Source: Lingula anatina
Taxonomy: Eukaryota > Brachiopoda > Lingulata > Lingulida > Lingulidae
NCBI RefSeq assembly: GCF_001039355.2
Contig: NW_019775292.1
Span: 432,331 to 472,243, forward strand
Direction: 5' to 3'
DNA length: 39,913 nucleotides
Shown here one piece after another: positions 23,401 through 35,500 of this stretch (positions within the stretch are counted from its first letter, which is position 1; each line of letters starts with the position of its first letter). The notes under the pieces are model-generated. The model saw only the letters and a program-made list of their open reading frames with translations, was not told where the DNA came from and did no database searches. The position numbers and the translations under genes were made by a program.

Positions 23401-26400
23401 ATGTACAATCAAGCAGGCTGAAGAGACAAACAAAAGGACCAATAGAGTGAGCTAGAAGAAAGAAAAACGACACGATTTTTGTTGCTTTGCATAACGCCAC
23501 ATATATTCGGTAGTTGCATATTAATTTCTCTTCAATCCACTCCCACTCTCTCATCCTATCAGATCCATGTTAATACTGACCTTGCTGTATGATATTGTGT
23601 CAAATATCTCATTGATCTCATCAGGATGTCCCACAGGAACATAGATGGGGTGAGAGTTGGCCAGGCCATCATAACCAAACACATCGTGCAAGGCCTCGGT
23701 AAGAAATTGCTCCATCTGATACAATGAAAAAATTAATAGGTTACTTTTTCTAAAATTTTACCACCATATCAATCAAGGACTTAATTTACCCAAGTACCAA
23801 ATGAAATCGGGTTTGGACTAATTTGTCCTTTTTTAGTTATTATCCATCATGAACCTTATCTAAAGCCAAACAGCCACAAAATCTAATAATTACTGAGGGG
23901 GATTGGAATAACTTATGACAATCTAGTATCACAAATGAATGTATTTAAGATAATTATTTCTTCCAAATTTATTGACAATAAATTCTTTCAAATTACCATC
24001 TTGAAAGTTGGTTCTATGAAGTCCACTCCCAGGTACTCTACATAGCTGGCAAACCCTTCATTAAGCCACAGGTCATCCCACCACAGTGGAGTTACCAGGT
24101 TGCCAAACCACTGGAAAACAAAATTGTTTACTTGCATCATCTCATAAAGAGAAGTAAATTTTGCACCTAAAAATAAATGCAAGTAGCAGTAATAACTTTT
24201 GATTAAACTAAAATAAATTTGAAATGTCTAAACAAATGATTGTTCATTAAAAATGTGTATAAACATTCTTAATTCAATGACCATATTTTCAATGAGGGCA
24301 GACATTTGGACAGATATTCTGCAACCATATCCTTTGAATACCATACCCAACTGATCTGTTCATTCATGGAAGACTACCTTAGCTACCCATTGCTCATTCC
24401 CAGCAGGTGACTCTTTAGACAGTGGATGTGCTAGTACAAAACAACAACAACAACAAATGCAGGACTAACTACAGTGTGACATTTTCATCTACCTACCTGA
24501 TGGGCCAGTTCATGTGACACTACCACTGCGACCCACTGCTTGTTGCCAGCAGACGACACTTTAGGATCATACAAAACAGCCGTCTCCCTGTAAGTAATCA
24601 GACCCCAGTTTTCCATGGCTCCAGCAGCAAAGTCTGGGATAGCTATCATGTCTAAAAAGAGTAGTTTTTTTACATTTAATATCAGCTGTCTTCACGATAT
24701 CAATCAGACCCCAGTTTGACAAGACTCCAGAAATAAAGTCAGAGAAATGTTTAACGAAGAAAGAAATTTATTATTCTCTTTTCCCAATTGAATCAGAATA
24801 AAAAGATTATTCACAAGTCAGGTATATTATTCTTTTTCACAGAAAAGATATTTCCTTTTTTATATGTCTCAAATATTAAATATCTTAGAGGATTTTGAAA
24901 TACAAATATTGCAGTCATATTTGCTTCGTAAAAGGGTTCTGTCCTTACCTTGCTTTGGTAGAGGGAATGTAATGTTGTAATAGCCTTCAAAGTACTCCAG
25001 TATGCGTACTCCAGCATCCAGTGCATAGTATGCCTGGTCCTTAGCTTCAGGTCTGGCCCAGACTCTGACCTGTAAGCATGAAACAGATATTGTTATGAAT
25101 AAATTTCCTATTTCTTATAAATAAAAACTCAAAAAGTGACTTAAAAATACACCCCAAGTTTCACTGTCTACTGGAAACTTATCTCTTAATATCGCTTATA
25201 CCTGTCAGTTCCCTGAAACTAAGGGTGCATTTATTGCCCTTAGACAACTGCATGGCTGGTTACTTGACTATCCTTTTCTTCCCACAACTATCCACACCCT
25301 GTCCACATGTACAGGTTTTGCTTGCTAGCTCTATAATTTTACCTCAGACTTACCTACTTATTGTCTCTATAAGCAATGTTTTTTTAAATTTTAATACAGA
25401 CTTATCTATAATACAGACTTACCTGTTGCATCACAAAAACTGAATGCAGTCAATCTTATACAAAAACTAATAGTCAGAATGTATGAGGATTGGATTTTTT
25501 AATTTTACTACTCACTATTGTGTTTCTGGATGTGGTATTTTCGACATAGTCAAAATCACATATAATGAAAGCCAGGAGGTATGTGGACATTTTAAGGGTG
25601 GGGTGGTAATGATCTGCAACCCATCCACCTGATCTGAAATTAAAAAAAGGATAGCTTCCAGATAAAGACAAAATCAATCAGAAGTGGAAATAAAATTATG
25701 TGAACAATTATGTGACAACTCAAATGGAATCAAGTTATATCAATATACAGATTTAAATTTTTATTAGGCATAAGTTACAATAAGCTATTTTACCTCTTAA
25801 TTTCATATCAAAACTAAAAGTGTTTATCATTGAAACCTTTCAGATTCTTCTAGTCTTTCTGATTCTTTTCTGGGGTGAAACTATTTTTTAAAGTTTACTC
25901 TTGTAAATTTTAATGTTTTCATCATAAATGAAAATGTAGAACACCGCCAGTTCTTACTCAGTTGTACTACTTCTGATTGGCATGTTGGACAAGGATTTCA
26001 TGGAGTCTTTCCTCCACAAAGTCACTTCAAAGACAGCTCTAAATGCAGGTTCATCAAAGCAGGGGAAAGCTTTTCTGGCATCTGTGGGCTGCATCTGTGT
26101 GGTGGCAATGTGGCTGAAGAGAACACAGGCAATAATATCTAAAATGGTTACACAGTTTCTTCAAACCATAACAGTCAGACTGTTCATGCAATTTTATTGC
26201 TATCAGATAAGGTATACAGGGGCGGATCCGCCCCTGGTATATATGGGAATCCATGCACCTTCAAACAATCATTATACACTTTTAACTGACAAAGTTAACA
26301 TCCATGATACAGTAATCAAAAAACTTACTTAACACAAATTCTGGCATTTAATTTCCTCTATCAATATATGTATTGGAAATATTTCTATTTTTTTCTAGTA

Positions 26401-26854
26401 ATGAACAGAAAATCAGAGTGCAAATTAAACAACTTACACTGTCTTATTCCTTGCAGTACTGAAATATTGACTTCTGTAAAGTCCAGCCAGGTCATCCCTT
26501 AATGGTCCTTCAAACTTCATCTTTAATGTGTAATTTTTTCCTTTTTCAAGATCACGTGGCAGATTCAGAATGAAAAACTGATTTTCAGTGTCCATTTTGG
26601 TGTTTGATATTGCTAATGGGTCTCTGTTTTCATCCATTAATTCCACATCACCTTCTGGGATGGTCAGCTTATTGCTGTGAAGTTTTATCTGTGGTGTGCT
26701 TTCATTGCAGAAAATGGTGATTTCTACTGATCCAGAAAAGTTGAAGCGTTCTGGGTCATTTCCATAAATATCAGGTTTTAGATCTAGTTTATAGTAGACT
26801 GGATGTAAGGTAGAAGGCAGACGGACATCATTTGAAGTTCCAGGGTCTGGAGTT
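20442..26854 (-). CDS. Aminopeptidase N module C, exons 1-15
   Basis: Exons: e1 26438-26854, e2 25958-26113, e3 25516-25633, e4 24949-25069, e5 24497-24651, e6 23997-24110, e7 23581-23715, e8 23305-23370, e9 22944-23009, e10 22547-22731, e11 22217-22311, e12 21708-21850, e13 21464-21519, e14 21039-21195, e15 20442-20515. e1 opens [20 protein letters not shown] after acceptor CTGCAG|A, with no start codon or anchor. The N-terminal domain, [27 protein letters not shown] plus LWLNEGF (HExxHx18E) and the catalytic Tyr (ISYSK/GAS) are all intact, so this is the most complete catalytic module in the window. It stops after e15 (phase 2 donor ACA|GTATG). e16-e20 are missing, and B e4 begins in phase 0, so the two cannot be joined directly. 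Introns are mostly AT-rich and empty apart from the elements listed separately. Confidence 0.9.
21330..21374. repeat. Intronic 45 bp block shared with 28715-28759
   Basis: ATGCTAGCTAACTGTTGAA and the following bases to TACTAGACAAAT recur with a single visible difference at 28715-28759. The copies lie in non-corresponding introns (C intron 13 and D intron 18), so this is an interspersed repeat and not a product of module duplication. Confidence 0.75.
24681..24746 (-). pseudogene. Relic copy of exon 5, module C
   Basis: It lies 29 bp upstream (in transcription) of the real exon 5 and in the same orientation. SNWGLI and an SDF-like piece survive, corresponding to ENWGLI and PDF of the real exon; GAMEN and the HExxH half are gone. 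Position and orientation match the relic beside exon 5 of module B. Confidence 0.65.
26212..26241. mobile_element. Minimal palindromic transposon remnant with 5 bp target duplication
   Basis: A perfect 20 bp palindrome, CAGGGGCGGATCCGCCCCTG (26217-26236), is flanked on both sides by GTATA. It looks like two terminal inverted repeats fused with no interior. CAG-G-rich ends and 5 bp duplications suit some hAT elements. It is GC-rich in an AT-rich intron (module C, intron 1). Confidence 0.65.
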
Positions 26855-27219
26855 CTGCAGGAAAGAAAAACAAAACATATGAAACTGCTTTTCTTAATAA
26901 CTTAAGACTGTGGTAATTAAGTCAATTTTTTTCCATGCATGATATGCACACACATATTTATCATCATCCCCAGCTTTCTAAAAGGCAGCCGACTAATTCC
27001 TTTTGTTGACACCACTATAAAATGGGCCCCAATAAATCTCTCTCTCTTTAGTGTTCTGTGTTAGTGTAGTAGGTTCAAATAAATCAATTCACCTATCATA
27101 TATCAGTACATATCTCAAAACAGTGATCATATAATTCTTCTATAAATCATATAAATCACATAAGATTCTAGGACTCAGGGAATCGCAATGATCTCCTCAA
27201 CCTTGTTCACAACACTTAC
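26855..27219 (-). other. Intron joining module D to module C
   Basis: From donor GAT|GTAAGTG (exon 20 of D, phase 2) to acceptor TTTCCTGCAG|A (exon 1 of C). The codon rebuilt across it is ATA (Ile). I find no open reading frame with a signal peptide or membrane helix in these 365 bp. Confidence 0.78.
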
Positions 27220-30200
27220 ATCCCTCCACTTTTCAGCCAATCTCCCAGTTTCTGTTCATTGGCCTGCATCCACTTGATATTTGCCCGTGTCTTCTCCACA
27301 GCTTGTTCAAAGGCACGCTTACCAGATCCGAGATTCCCTTTGCTAGACATCAGAGCTTGAAGCTAAAATTTGAATAAAACTGGCTTAATTCTAATTTAGT
27401 ACATTGAGTGATGAGTATTCATAAAGTACCAGACAACCCCCAAATTTTTTTTTCAAAGAAATTATAGAATAAATAAATAGGGATTGATGTGCTCAGACTT
27501 CAACCCAAGATCCTTGGATTAAAGAACAGATGCTATACCCACTCCGCCATGTTTACCAGATAGTGTTAAGCAATGCAGATCACTTGCTGCACAAGGGACA
27601 CTGGCCACATTCAGAACAGTGGACTAACTAGTTCGAGGATCAAATATGGCCAACCCACTTGAATACTTTACCACGAGAAATCTATTCAGTGTCTATTAGT
27701 GGATCAGATAGCAAGCTTTTTAGGGGGGGTGTCATATTTGACCCGCGACAAGTTAGTCCACTGTTCTGAATGCAGCCACTGTCTACACATGCCATCATGC
27801 ATAAAAACAGAGCGAACTTTCATAATCAAAATTCAATCAGGACCATACCATTACTTTACCTTTATTACTTTTCTAAGGCATAATGTTAAAAACATATTCA
27901 CAGCAGTATATGCTTGTTAATTGTTTCATGAATCATGATGCTACATAATATGTAATAATCTTACTTTGAATTTTCATTTTTTCAAATCTTACCTGCTCTA
28001 ATTCAAATTCAGTGTTGAACCAGCTAGTCACACTTGATATTAATGTACTGAAGTCAAATGGCCCACTACCATATCTATAAAACAAACATCTTTCAAGAAG
28101 ATCATTTCCAAACTATTCCCAGTCAGTCAGGATTAGAGCAGATCCCAAAGCATTGTCTTACCTGTTCTAGTTCAAATTCAGTATTGAAGCCACCAGTCAT
28201 GCTTGAAATTAGGGTATCAAAGGAAAACAAACCACCAAACCTAAAAACAAATACTGCCATGTTAGTAGATGTTAGTATTAAGCTGGCACATTGGTAGCAT
28301 CACCCAAGCATGTTAAAATCAGAATTATCATTAAATGTGTTTTAAATACCCCTTCAGAACCATTTGCAAGCACATTGATATGTATAATATAAAGATGAAA
28401 TGCAGCTTTAGGGGAATCATTTTCACTTGGAGCACATATTCAGAACAGTGACTAACAGATCCAGGGATCAAATACTTCAACCCACTAAAAAGCTTGCTGC
28501 TTAATTCCTGATTATAGGCCGAATAGATTCCCCACGAGGATTACCCAACAAGCATTCAAGTGGGTCACCCATATTCAATCCATGGATCTGTTAGTCTGCT
28601 GTTCTGAAAGAGCTCTTTCATAATAGTTTGATTGACCAACACTTGTCTGCCCATAACATGATGATCATTGTTTTCTGGGGGATAATTGTCAAAAATTGAA
28701 TAATGAAATAAGCTATGCTAGCTAACTGTTGAAGGAATGATGAATGTTACTAGACAAATGCTGTAATGTAAAGTTATGAAAGGGATTGAGAATATGATCC
28801 AATTAGTAGTAAACATCACTGATGTTAAGGAACTTAATTTTGTGTTAAACTTTATAAAAAATACCTGTGAAGCCAAAAAGAAATATGCCATTTTCATTAA
28901 GTTATTAGTATATATAGTCTTAAAAATAAATGCAAATGTATCCAACATAAAATCTGCACACAAACATTTAAAACAAATGTGAATTTTTCATTACGAAATG
29001 TTCTAGTCATAATAAGCTTACAAAATAAATGCAAATGTATGCAACATAACACATAAAATATATCAAAACTACATGTAGAAATATCAGTTTTTTAAATGTT
29101 TCAATGCAATTTTCAAAAGTTGAAAATCACCATATGGTATTTACTTGCTTTTCAGATGAGTTCAATCTTTACTTACTCAGCAAATATCTTGTCCCAGTTT
29201 GCCCTGAAGAAATTCCAGGCCATTGATTTTCCAATAGAATTCCCTGCAATGTTTGCCATCACTGAAACTGCATCTTGCTGACGCACCTCTTTCCTGTCCA
29301 TTGAATACTCCAGATATCTGTTTAAATGGGAGATAAAAATTTAGCACAACAACCAAATAAATTAATAAATAAAAGTTTAACTGTTTAAGAATTCTTTGAC
29401 TGGCAATGAGTGGGAAATTAAATCATATCCTTCATCAAAGAAAAAGTAGATTTGGTTAAAATTTGACAGCAGATACGATTTACCATTATATATCTATTTC
29501 CCATTAGTATAGGACTGCATTACATTTGACATGTTACAAAGAATTTATGGTTAAGTTTTAAAATCATGTTTTTTTATATTGTTTATATTTTTTAAAAATT
29601 AAAGTATGCAACTTAAAATTCTGTAATATATCTTGTTTGTGCAACTCATCTCTATCACCTCATTCTATTCTTTGACAAAAAATATGTATCACCTTAGAGG
29701 TTCATTACCTAATTGTTTCACAGATACTATTTTGACTATGCCTAGTTGCATAAGATTCCATGTAATTTCCATCTTTATATGTTCAACTCTCACCTATTCA
29801 ATATCCAAGGTTCATTAGAGCAGGTCAAGGCTACTATCAGCTTAGATTTCTCTGCAGCGACATTGGCTTTCTTATATCTCTCATAGGCCCAGTCCCATTC
29901 AGTCTGCCCTCCATTTTTGATGGCATAGCAGTACACCAAACTTTTCAGGTCAACCTTGATCCTAAAATTTGAATTTATTACCATTCAAAGAAAACATATA
30001 CACTTTCTTCAAAAAAGAGTCATGTTTTTTGCTAGAAGAGGGCACCAAAACAGCTTTGCACAACCATGTACATCCATGACTACACTAACTGCAGATTTTT
30101 TTTTTTTTGGTATAGGTAAATTCATTCTATATTGCCATAATAATGAGATACATATGTACATAATAGGATAACGTCAAATCAATTAATAAAATTAGATTTT

Positions 30201-32457
30201 TTTATTGTAACTTCAATAAATTTTACAACAAAATTGTTTCAAACATAAAAAACATGATGCCTTGTGATAAAACAATAAAGAGTAATTTTTCATATAGTTA
30301 AATTCTTATGGTAAATGTATAATACCTTAATTCAATAACAAGCTTCAAGCAAAAATCACAAGAAAATGAACTTAATTTCACTATCTCCCTTTTGCAATCA
30401 CTGGAAATGGAAACTGAGGGTGAGATATTAAGTTACTTACGGATTATTTGCATCTGGGTTGGGTGTGTTCATCCACTGCCTGAAAAGATTAGTGGCTTCA
30501 TCCAGACAATGCTGATGTCCATAGGCGCAGGCATGGCCTATCGCACTGGTTCTGCTGAAGCTGGAAATATTTTGAAAATTGTTATCGATGGTGCCATGCT
30601 CTGATAAAGTTATTAAATACTTCACTGAAACTAAAACAAATTAAAATATGCATATATGTGAGCCTTATCATCATTTTTATGTAATGCACAGAGTGATCTG
30701 CATATGCTCCAGTTTCCCACAGTTCAATACAGAAACACCAACAGTATCCAAAGAAAACACAAAATATGGTTATTGGTATATGACAAAGAACAATCTTTAA
30801 GATTCCAAGAAAACCTACCTCTCCACAGGGTCATCAATAGTTGCCCATCCATGTCTATTGTACAATGGAAGAACCAGACCAAGCATATAAGCCTGAAAGC
30901 ATTCATATAAAAAATCATATCTGGTGAAATATTAAATTAGCACTTCACTCCATTACTGTTACATTTAATTAAATCCAGACTGTTGTTACAGTAACATTTT
31001 ATGGCACTTTCGCCATAAACAGAAAGTGGACAGTATTTGGATCTATAAAATTTTTTCTATGTTGCCAATGACATTGTGTCTTCCCTTTAAACAACTGAAG
31101 TTGGAAGATGAAGCCTCATTTTCTTAAATCAAAGGTATAAATACCTTGAAATACAGTAACATTTTATGGCACTTTCGCCATAAACAGAAAGTGGACAGTA
31201 TTTGGATCTATAATTTTTTTTCTATGTTGCCAGTGACACTGTGTCTTCCCTTTAAACAACTGAAGTTGGAAAAAGCCTATAAACACCTTGAAATTTCCAA
31301 AGTGTGATGTTCTGCTCAACATGGAGTGTATATAACCAATATTGTTGAGTGCAGCTCTCCAGGGCATGTATTCAAAGTCCTTGTCTAAATGCTTGGTGGT
31401 CCTCATTGCCAGTATGACATCCACATCTGGGTCTGAACCAGATCTGAATAAAAACACATGATTCAGTTTAAGCTGTTGCAAAATGATTTAAAACAATCAG
31501 TTAAGTTACAACCTGGATAAATATGATAATCTGCAATCAACAATGCTGAAAGCTTCATTATATGGTAGTGCATGTATTTATAAATAACCAGATCACTCAA
31601 GAACTGACAAAATATTTCAAAAATATAGTTGAACAAAGCACTGCAAGAGTTCAGCTCTATTAACAACCTTTCTGTTTACAAACCTCGCGATGTTGAAAGC
31701 ATCATCAATAAGTTGAGCCCTGTTTATAACATGTATCATCTGAAAAAGAAAAAAAACATGCTGTGGTGAATGTGAATTTCACTTTCTACAGATTATGAAT
31801 TCATATCTGTTTAATCTTGATTAAAGTACTTACAGGTTAATTTTAAAAAGAATCACTTACATTGTGGTCAGTGCTTAATTGCCTTATAATATTCTCCCAG
31901 TTCTTCTTATTATAGTTGACCCTGTAGTAGCCATACTGTTGGATGTTGGCCACCACCCAATCACTGCTGCCAATGTTGTCAAGGTCAGTGCTTTTGTCAA
32001 GAGTTACTACACAAAAAATGTGGAATATCACCATAAGAATGAATCAGGAAAATGGGAAATTGCTTCCATTTTTGTCATGGATTCAATACAAAAATTAACG
32101 AAAATTATAGATTTAAAAAATATATATATGAGCCAAAATGTGTCTTGAAACTGGCCATGCACTTTGCAAAACCTAAATACCTAAATTATTCCATTTAGAA
32201 AACAATATTTTAAACCAAAGGAATAACTATCAACATCACCAAATGAGGCAATTAGATGTATTCAATCTAAACAATGTAAGAATTCATTTTATCATGTTTA
32301 AGTCCTATTCTAAGAAACAATTTTACTTATATCCCTATAATAGTTATAGTTAGCAATCTTTAAAAAATGATTGTATTTATAAACATTCATCAACTTTCTA
32401 AACATTTCATAATATCTTTATATATTATATAAAAATAAGGAAAAAATTTATAAAAGT

Positions 32458-32548
<91 letters not shown>

Positions 32549-35500
32549 ACCAAAATAGTTTGGAAACATAAAACTGTTTTTCGATAATTAAAAAACTATG
32601 AAGTGTATAGTGGAAAAATCTTCAGTGTATATTAAAAAGTTAAGAATGGTGGGTGCATTAAAATCAATAATTGGTAAAAATATTTACTTTAGCTTATATG
32701 GTTATTTTACAATTATTTGAAATAACGATGTTTGAGAACTTTTTGGTGATTATATAGATCTTAAAAAATAGAAAATAAAACATAATTCCTACTATCTGTT
32801 TGTGACATCCACTTGATTCTATTCCCCTCCCACCTTGGTTGCTTGGAGGTAGTCAATGTCAGAGGAATCTCCCATTTATAACTGAAATTTTCATAAAATC
32901 AGTCATCTGAGTATAACTTGAAATATAAACTGTGCACTGTAAGCACTCTTCTTTGCCACATAGAATTGATTTAATGAAACTATTTAGCCAAGAAGATGTC
33001 ACATGATAACAGGAGATTTTTGTAAAGAAAACACTCTGTGTTTACCCCATCTGTCTGTCTTTAATGTTATAGACCATGAAGGTATTTGACTGCCCCTTTG
33101 TAGACAGCTGAAAATAATTTACTTTGACAGAAAAGGACCTCTTCTCCTGTCATGTGACTGCAGATCCACACTATCATACTAAACACAAAGTCAAGCATAA
33201 GATTTTAAAGAATTTTAATTCTTTTAATTTTAATGTTAATTTTTAAAAAAACTATCATATGTTATAATTAATATACCTCATACATGTAAAATTAACATTA
33301 ATTGTTTGGACATAATAGTTGGACTATAGCTCACTTATATGGACTTGGGTACTTAGGACTGGGCTCCACAGAGGGGTCAATCAGGAAGTGTTTCTGGGTC
33401 ACACGTACAGCACCAGTCGGGGTGGTGTTGTCCAGGTCTATCTTGACCACAGGGTAGCCCATCTGTAGTGTCCATGTGTCCATCACCTGTTTGACATCAA
33501 TGCCTGTAGCCTCCTGTGTTCAAAATGTCAAAAAAAGAAATTATTCAGCAAATTAAAAGATCGACTCCAGGAAAAGTGGCAAGAATGTGCTATTCATACA
33601 AACCTTCAGTTTTTGATGACTTCTAGCCTCCTATACAGAAAATGAGTTGCACTTTAATTGAAGATTTCAAATAGTTTGTCCCACTTGAAAATCTTAATAA
33701 AAAAATAGAGAGGAAACAATAATGTTAATCTTCAGTATATGTACACACACATAAACAATTTCTTCCATTCTGAATTGATAAAAACTTATTCATGTTTTGG
33801 GGGTATTTTCAAACATTTTACTCCATATTTCTCTACTGCTTCTTTACCTGAGACAGTGAAGTCCAAAGATCATCATGGGTGGCTACATCATACGCATGCT
33901 TGCGAAGATAACTCTAAATGAAAATTGTAAAGCATCTTTTGAAATGAAAGCTGTCACCATGCAAAATCATGCAAAAAGTCTAGTTTGTATAGCTTTTTGT
34001 GTAAAGTTCACATTACAGATCTCAATCCAGATACTACATGTAGAGTATAGAGGCCTTTCAAAAGCAAAAACAAATGTAAATGTTTATTTAAGTTTTTTCG
34101 GTTCAAGTTTCTAGAATTTCCTTTTATATATATATACAACTTCATACATTGTTACAAGTATGGTAGAGCTCACCGTAAGTCCTTTCCTAAATGTATCCTC
34201 AGTAAGAAAGTAGCTCATCATGCGGATAATGGATGCTCCCTAGATAAAAAATATGCATTCATACAGATTAAAACAGTGCATTCATATAGATTTATAAAAC
34301 ATTGGAGGCTTTCTTGCATATATCTATTCTATAAAGTTGATTGATAGTCTTATGCAGTCTGTACTACTGCCATCATAAGATCCAGAAGTCAATTTTTGAA
34401 TCAATGTCTGGTAGTAATTTTAGACTGCTACAAATAATTGGAAACCAATTTTAAATTATAAAATAGCATTAAAATGGCATTCAAACAACATACATACATA
34501 CATAAATAAAAGATATAATAACAATTTAAAATTTTATATTTTTTCTATCTATTAGAATTGTTTGTGATTCTAAAATCACTTACTTTGAAAGGGGAACAAT
34601 ATTTGCCTTCAACGGGGGGAACAGGAAAACAGCTTTTGCCTTCAATTGTCACAATTATTTAAATTTTTTCCACATGTAACTAGCTTCTTTCTGGTGGACA
34701 CTGTTGTTTTCTACATCAGATATTCATAAAAGGAGAAAGAGGCGGGGTTTTCTATGATGTATGTGTGACAGTTGTTCATCAACCAAGGGACAGAGATAAT
34801 ATTAGCAAATGAAGCAGGTGGAGTGCAGCATTTAACAGATCTAAAGAGGAGGTAAATAATGTAAAAATTGTGAATCTATAATGACTGTTTTGTAATAACC
34901 AACCTTGTTGTAAGAGATAGAGTCAAATATCTCAATGATCTCATCTGGATGGCCCACTGGGACATAGATGGGATGGGAACTTGCCAAACCATCAGGTCTG
35001 AATACTCCTTGAATGTCTATTGATGGGAATCTCAACCCCTGGAATGAAAAAATGTTACATCAATAATAAATTACAATCTATCAATGAAATCTTGGTATCT
35101 TGATACTATCTTATCCTTTCCTTACGTAATTTTTGTAAGATACTAGACAGCTTACAAGCAGGTGACTTCCGTTTCCCTGAAGTAACTAACTAAATATCAA
35201 AAAAGAAAATTATATATAATTTATTAATATTCAGTGAAAAATCTAATTAAAAATGGATATGCATGGGATAACTCTGGTCTCTTACTACAAAATTATATTT
35301 TATATACCAGTTTAAATTCTTTTGCAAAATTATCCACTCCCAGGTATTCCACATAGCTTGCAAATCCTTCATTAAGCCAAAGGTCATCCCACCACAGTGG
35401 AGACACAAGGTTACCAAACCACTAGAAGGAAAATAATAATAAAATTTGCTTAGTTTTCTGTTCGTATATCAGAATATTGTTAGAAAACATAAGCAAATAC

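Noticed and set aside
28718-28982. Overlapping ORFs of 68-81 codons on both strands
   Set aside because: AT-rich intronic sequence with low-complexity composition and no recognisable domain.
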